Shown here piece by piece: positions 62,686 through 64,000 of a stretch of DNA of 64,000 nucleotides (position 1 is the first letter of the stretch; each line of letters starts with the position of its first letter). Source of the DNA: Thalassovita mangrovi. GTDB lineage: Bacteria; Pseudomonadota; Alphaproteobacteria; Rhodobacterales; Rhodobacteraceae. The notes beneath the pieces were generated by a model that saw only the letters and a list, made by a program, of their open reading frames with translations, was not told the origin of the DNA and ran no database searches. The stretch is from contig NZ_WWEN01000003.1 in NCBI RefSeq assembly GCF_009857745.1, positions 62,001 to 126,000 of the forward strand, written 5' to 3'. The position numbers and the translations under genes are program-made.

Positions 62686-62999
62686 TTTCGCAAACTTCCA
62701 TCTGAATTGATGCCGCTCCACCAGACAATCACACTACCCAATGGGCCTTGGCTGCTCTTTTGCCACCGCTTGAAAAAATACTCGTTCTCAGCCATGTGCA
62801 TTGCGACCCACATTCCCCTATTCAAAAGGGGACCAGCCCCAAGAAGCCAAAAGAAGAACAGAATGGACAGGGCGGCCAGTGGTCTCGCTCCTCCAGGACA
62901 AGGGCCATTCTCAAAGGCGCATGGATCAATGGAATACGCCTTTACTCCCAAGGCGACGCCCAGAGCCATAAACATATAACAGCGACGGCGGAAACTCAT
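62682..62999 (-). CDS. 105-aa AT-richer membrane protein in the AAA+ cluster
   Basis: A 105-aa protein with a helix near the N-terminus (YMFMALGVALGVKAYS), a cysteine-bearing loop (DPCAFENGPCPGG) and a second helix (PLAALSILFFFWLLGAGPLL). The charged C-terminus includes NEYFFKRWQKSSQGPL. Two lines I counted are 50-53% GC, below the neighbours. Both ends overlap neighbouring genes by 4 bp (ATGA and GTGA). The two loop cysteines could form a periplasmic disulfide. Unknown family. Confidence 0.75.
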   Translation of the reverse strand: MSFRRRCYMFMALGVALGVKAYSIDPCAFENGPCPGGARPLAALSILFFFWLLGAGPLLNRGMWVAMHMAENEYFFKRWQKSSQGPLGSVIVWWSGINSDGSLRK

Positions 63000-64000
63000 G
63001 CCCCATACAGGTTCTTGTCATGCTTCTCGACAATCGCCTGGAACCGGCGGGCGAAGCGTTCATCGGCCTTGGCCTTGGCTTCCAGCACCTCGCGGGCAAA
63101 CACCATGTGTTCCTCGTGCTTTTCCATCATGTCGGCCATGCGCTGGTTCGTCGCCGTGCCGATCGCGGCCATGGCGGCCTGCGCTTCCTTGTCGGTCTGC
63201 ACGCCGATTTCGTTGATCCGGTGCGCCACGTCCTGCTGCTGCGCCGTCTTCAGCGATTTCGACAGGGCGTCATACAGCACCACCCGTTGCTTGGTATCCG
63301 TCTGCAGCTTGTTGATCAGCACCATCTGGGTCGCCGCCTGGTTCTGCAGACTGTCCACCCAGGTCTTGCCCTTCTCGATATACCGCTCCAGCGTCTGGGA
63401 TTTGGCCAGCTTCACCTGCTCGGCCTGCACCAGTTCGTTATAGGCCTTGTTCATATCGGCCAGTTCGGTTTCCAGCTTGGTGCGTTCGGCCGCGTCCTGG
63501 GTGACCGAGATCTTGTTTTCCAGTTCGATGATCTTCGGGTCCATCGCCACGATCTGCGCGCGGGTGTCTTCCAGCTCGCTCACCGTCAGTTCGCGGTCGC
63601 TCAGCGTTTCGGACAGGTTGGTTTCGACCTGCACCTTCTGGTCGTTCAGCGTCGCCAGCTGGCTTTCCAACAGCTTGGTGATCACGTCCGATTTCGCGAT
63701 CAGATCCTGCAGCTTGTCGTCGATATTGGCGGTGCGCATCCGGTCCTGGCGCATCGATTCCGACTTCGCCCTGGAAAACACGCCGACGAAGCTTTCCCAG
63801 CCCGTCTTGTTGCGCATTTCGTCGAAATCCTTGGAAAAGGCGGCGGTGACGTCGTCCAGCCCCATGATCAGTTCGGCGATATTGGCGTTCATCACATCGG
63901 TATGGGCGTGGACGTCTTCCAGCGTGGCGTTTTCGATGTCGATCATCGCATCCTCGCCGGTGGATATCTTGCCGCGCGCGGTTTCGATGCGCGAAGTCAG
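62996..64000 (-). CDS. long coiled-coil protein, first visible gene of the AAA+ cluster (5' end off window)
   Basis: The open frame continues to the right edge without a stop; an internal ATG at 63946 is probably not the start, since the codons before it (GKISTGEDA) look coding. The visible 334 residues are almost entirely helical with heptad patterns, for example SDRELTVSELEDTRAQIVAM and VTQDAAERTKLETELADMNK. The layout is reminiscent of TelA/KlaA-type or PspA-like proteins, but I cannot assign it. Its stop overlaps the next ATG (ATGA). Confidence 0.8.
   Translation of the reverse strand: MTSRIETARGKISTGEDAMIDIENATLEDVHAHTDVMNANIAELIMGLDDVTAAFSKDFDEMRNKTGWESFVGVFSRAKSESMRQDRMRTANIDDKLQDLIAKSDVITKLLESQLATLNDQKVQVETNLSETLSDRELTVSELEDTRAQIVAMDPKIIELENKISVTQDAAERTKLETELADMNKAYNELVQAEQVKLAKSQTLERYIEKGKTWVDSLQNQAATQMVLINKLQTDTKQRVVLYDALSKSLKTAQQQDVAHRINEIGVQTDKEAQAAMAAIGTATNQRMADMMEKHEEHMVFAREVLEAKAKADERFARRFQAIVEKHDKNLYGA

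Noticed and set aside
62748-63443. 231-aa Ser/Cys-rich plus-strand frame opposite the coiled-coil gene
   Set aside because: Its Ser/Ala/Cys-rich composition is the expected antisense of a Glu/Lys/Ala coiled coil; no SD.

Overview
The window reads as a chromosomal segment of a GC-rich alphaproteobacterium of the Rhodobacteraceae (Roseobacter/Rhodobacter group). The evidence is the codon use, the order rsfS-rlmH-gpmI-envC-like-ctpA-rppH, BioR-type biotin control (TTATAGATAA boxes), a MocR-type TauR regulator near a taurine:pyruvate aminotransferase, DUF1523, IalB and Hint-domain proteins, and a dispersed intergenic repeat with a TATTT-GCCAAGAAGAAG core. I see no rRNA, tRNA, CRISPR array, integrase, transposase or prophage. 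Most of the window is housekeeping sequence with a few accessory islands.

Layout. 1-3263: start of a LysR regulator, a divergent NAD(P)-dependent epimerase, an EEP-family protein and a membrane protein. 3551-5641: leuCD with a clear terminator. 5874-13031: MscS channel, then rsfS (preceded by a coupled mini-ORF), rlmH, gpmI, an EnvC-like LytM protein, ctpA and rppH. 13159-17473: type II asparaginase, IalB-like protein, rlmN, a small protein and a LOG-family protein. 17603-18927: bioR and bioY with three BioR boxes. 19002-22243: DUF2798 protein, dapD, a SulP transporter without STAS and a small cytosolic protein. 22450-25236: two adjacent Hint-domain proteins, one apparently degenerate. 25528-28899: a dapE-GNAT-DUF2064 chain, a Crp/Fnr regulator and a divergent His/Met-rich exported protein. 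28968-33310: rnr, an MltB-like transglycosylase, and an FMN riboswitch driving ribH. 33401-37695: serB diverging from serC-X-serA, where serC has a structured leader and X is a compositionally odd orphan. 37759-44051: oxidase-I-like fragment, metallophosphoesterase, thiolase, a SulP-STAS/UspA pair and a DUF2189 protein. 44144-50043: map, sfsA, a chain of overlapping genes (CinA-N, GNAT, AhpD-like, OmpA-like) and glycerate kinase. 50286-56438: tpa, HupE/UreJ, ArsR plus permease, a ketopantoate-reductase-like gene and tauR.

56449-64000 is the least explained part. It is a compact minus-strand cluster of eight genes, the first running off the window: a coiled-coil protein, a 105-aa membrane protein, a 372-aa protein of unknown family, an AAA+ ATPase, a 251-aa orphan, a 460-aa protein of unknown family, an 88-aa membrane protein and a DUF1523 membrane protein. 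Most junctions overlap by 4 bp or are nearly contiguous. Two genes, the 251-aa and 105-aa ones, are clearly richer in AT than the rest yet fit without gaps. This is my best candidate for an undescribed system, possibly an ATPase-driven envelope machine with exchangeable partners.

Regulatory logic visible in the DNA: BioR boxes at bioR and bioY; CTGG-type direct repeats of similar spacing (22-23 nt) before tpa and tauR; an FMN aptamer followed by mutually exclusive anti-sequester and SD-sequester helices before ribH; a two-stem leader ending on the SD of serC; and an ArsR-type palindrome. All function calls come from motif recognition by eye; no database search was run.
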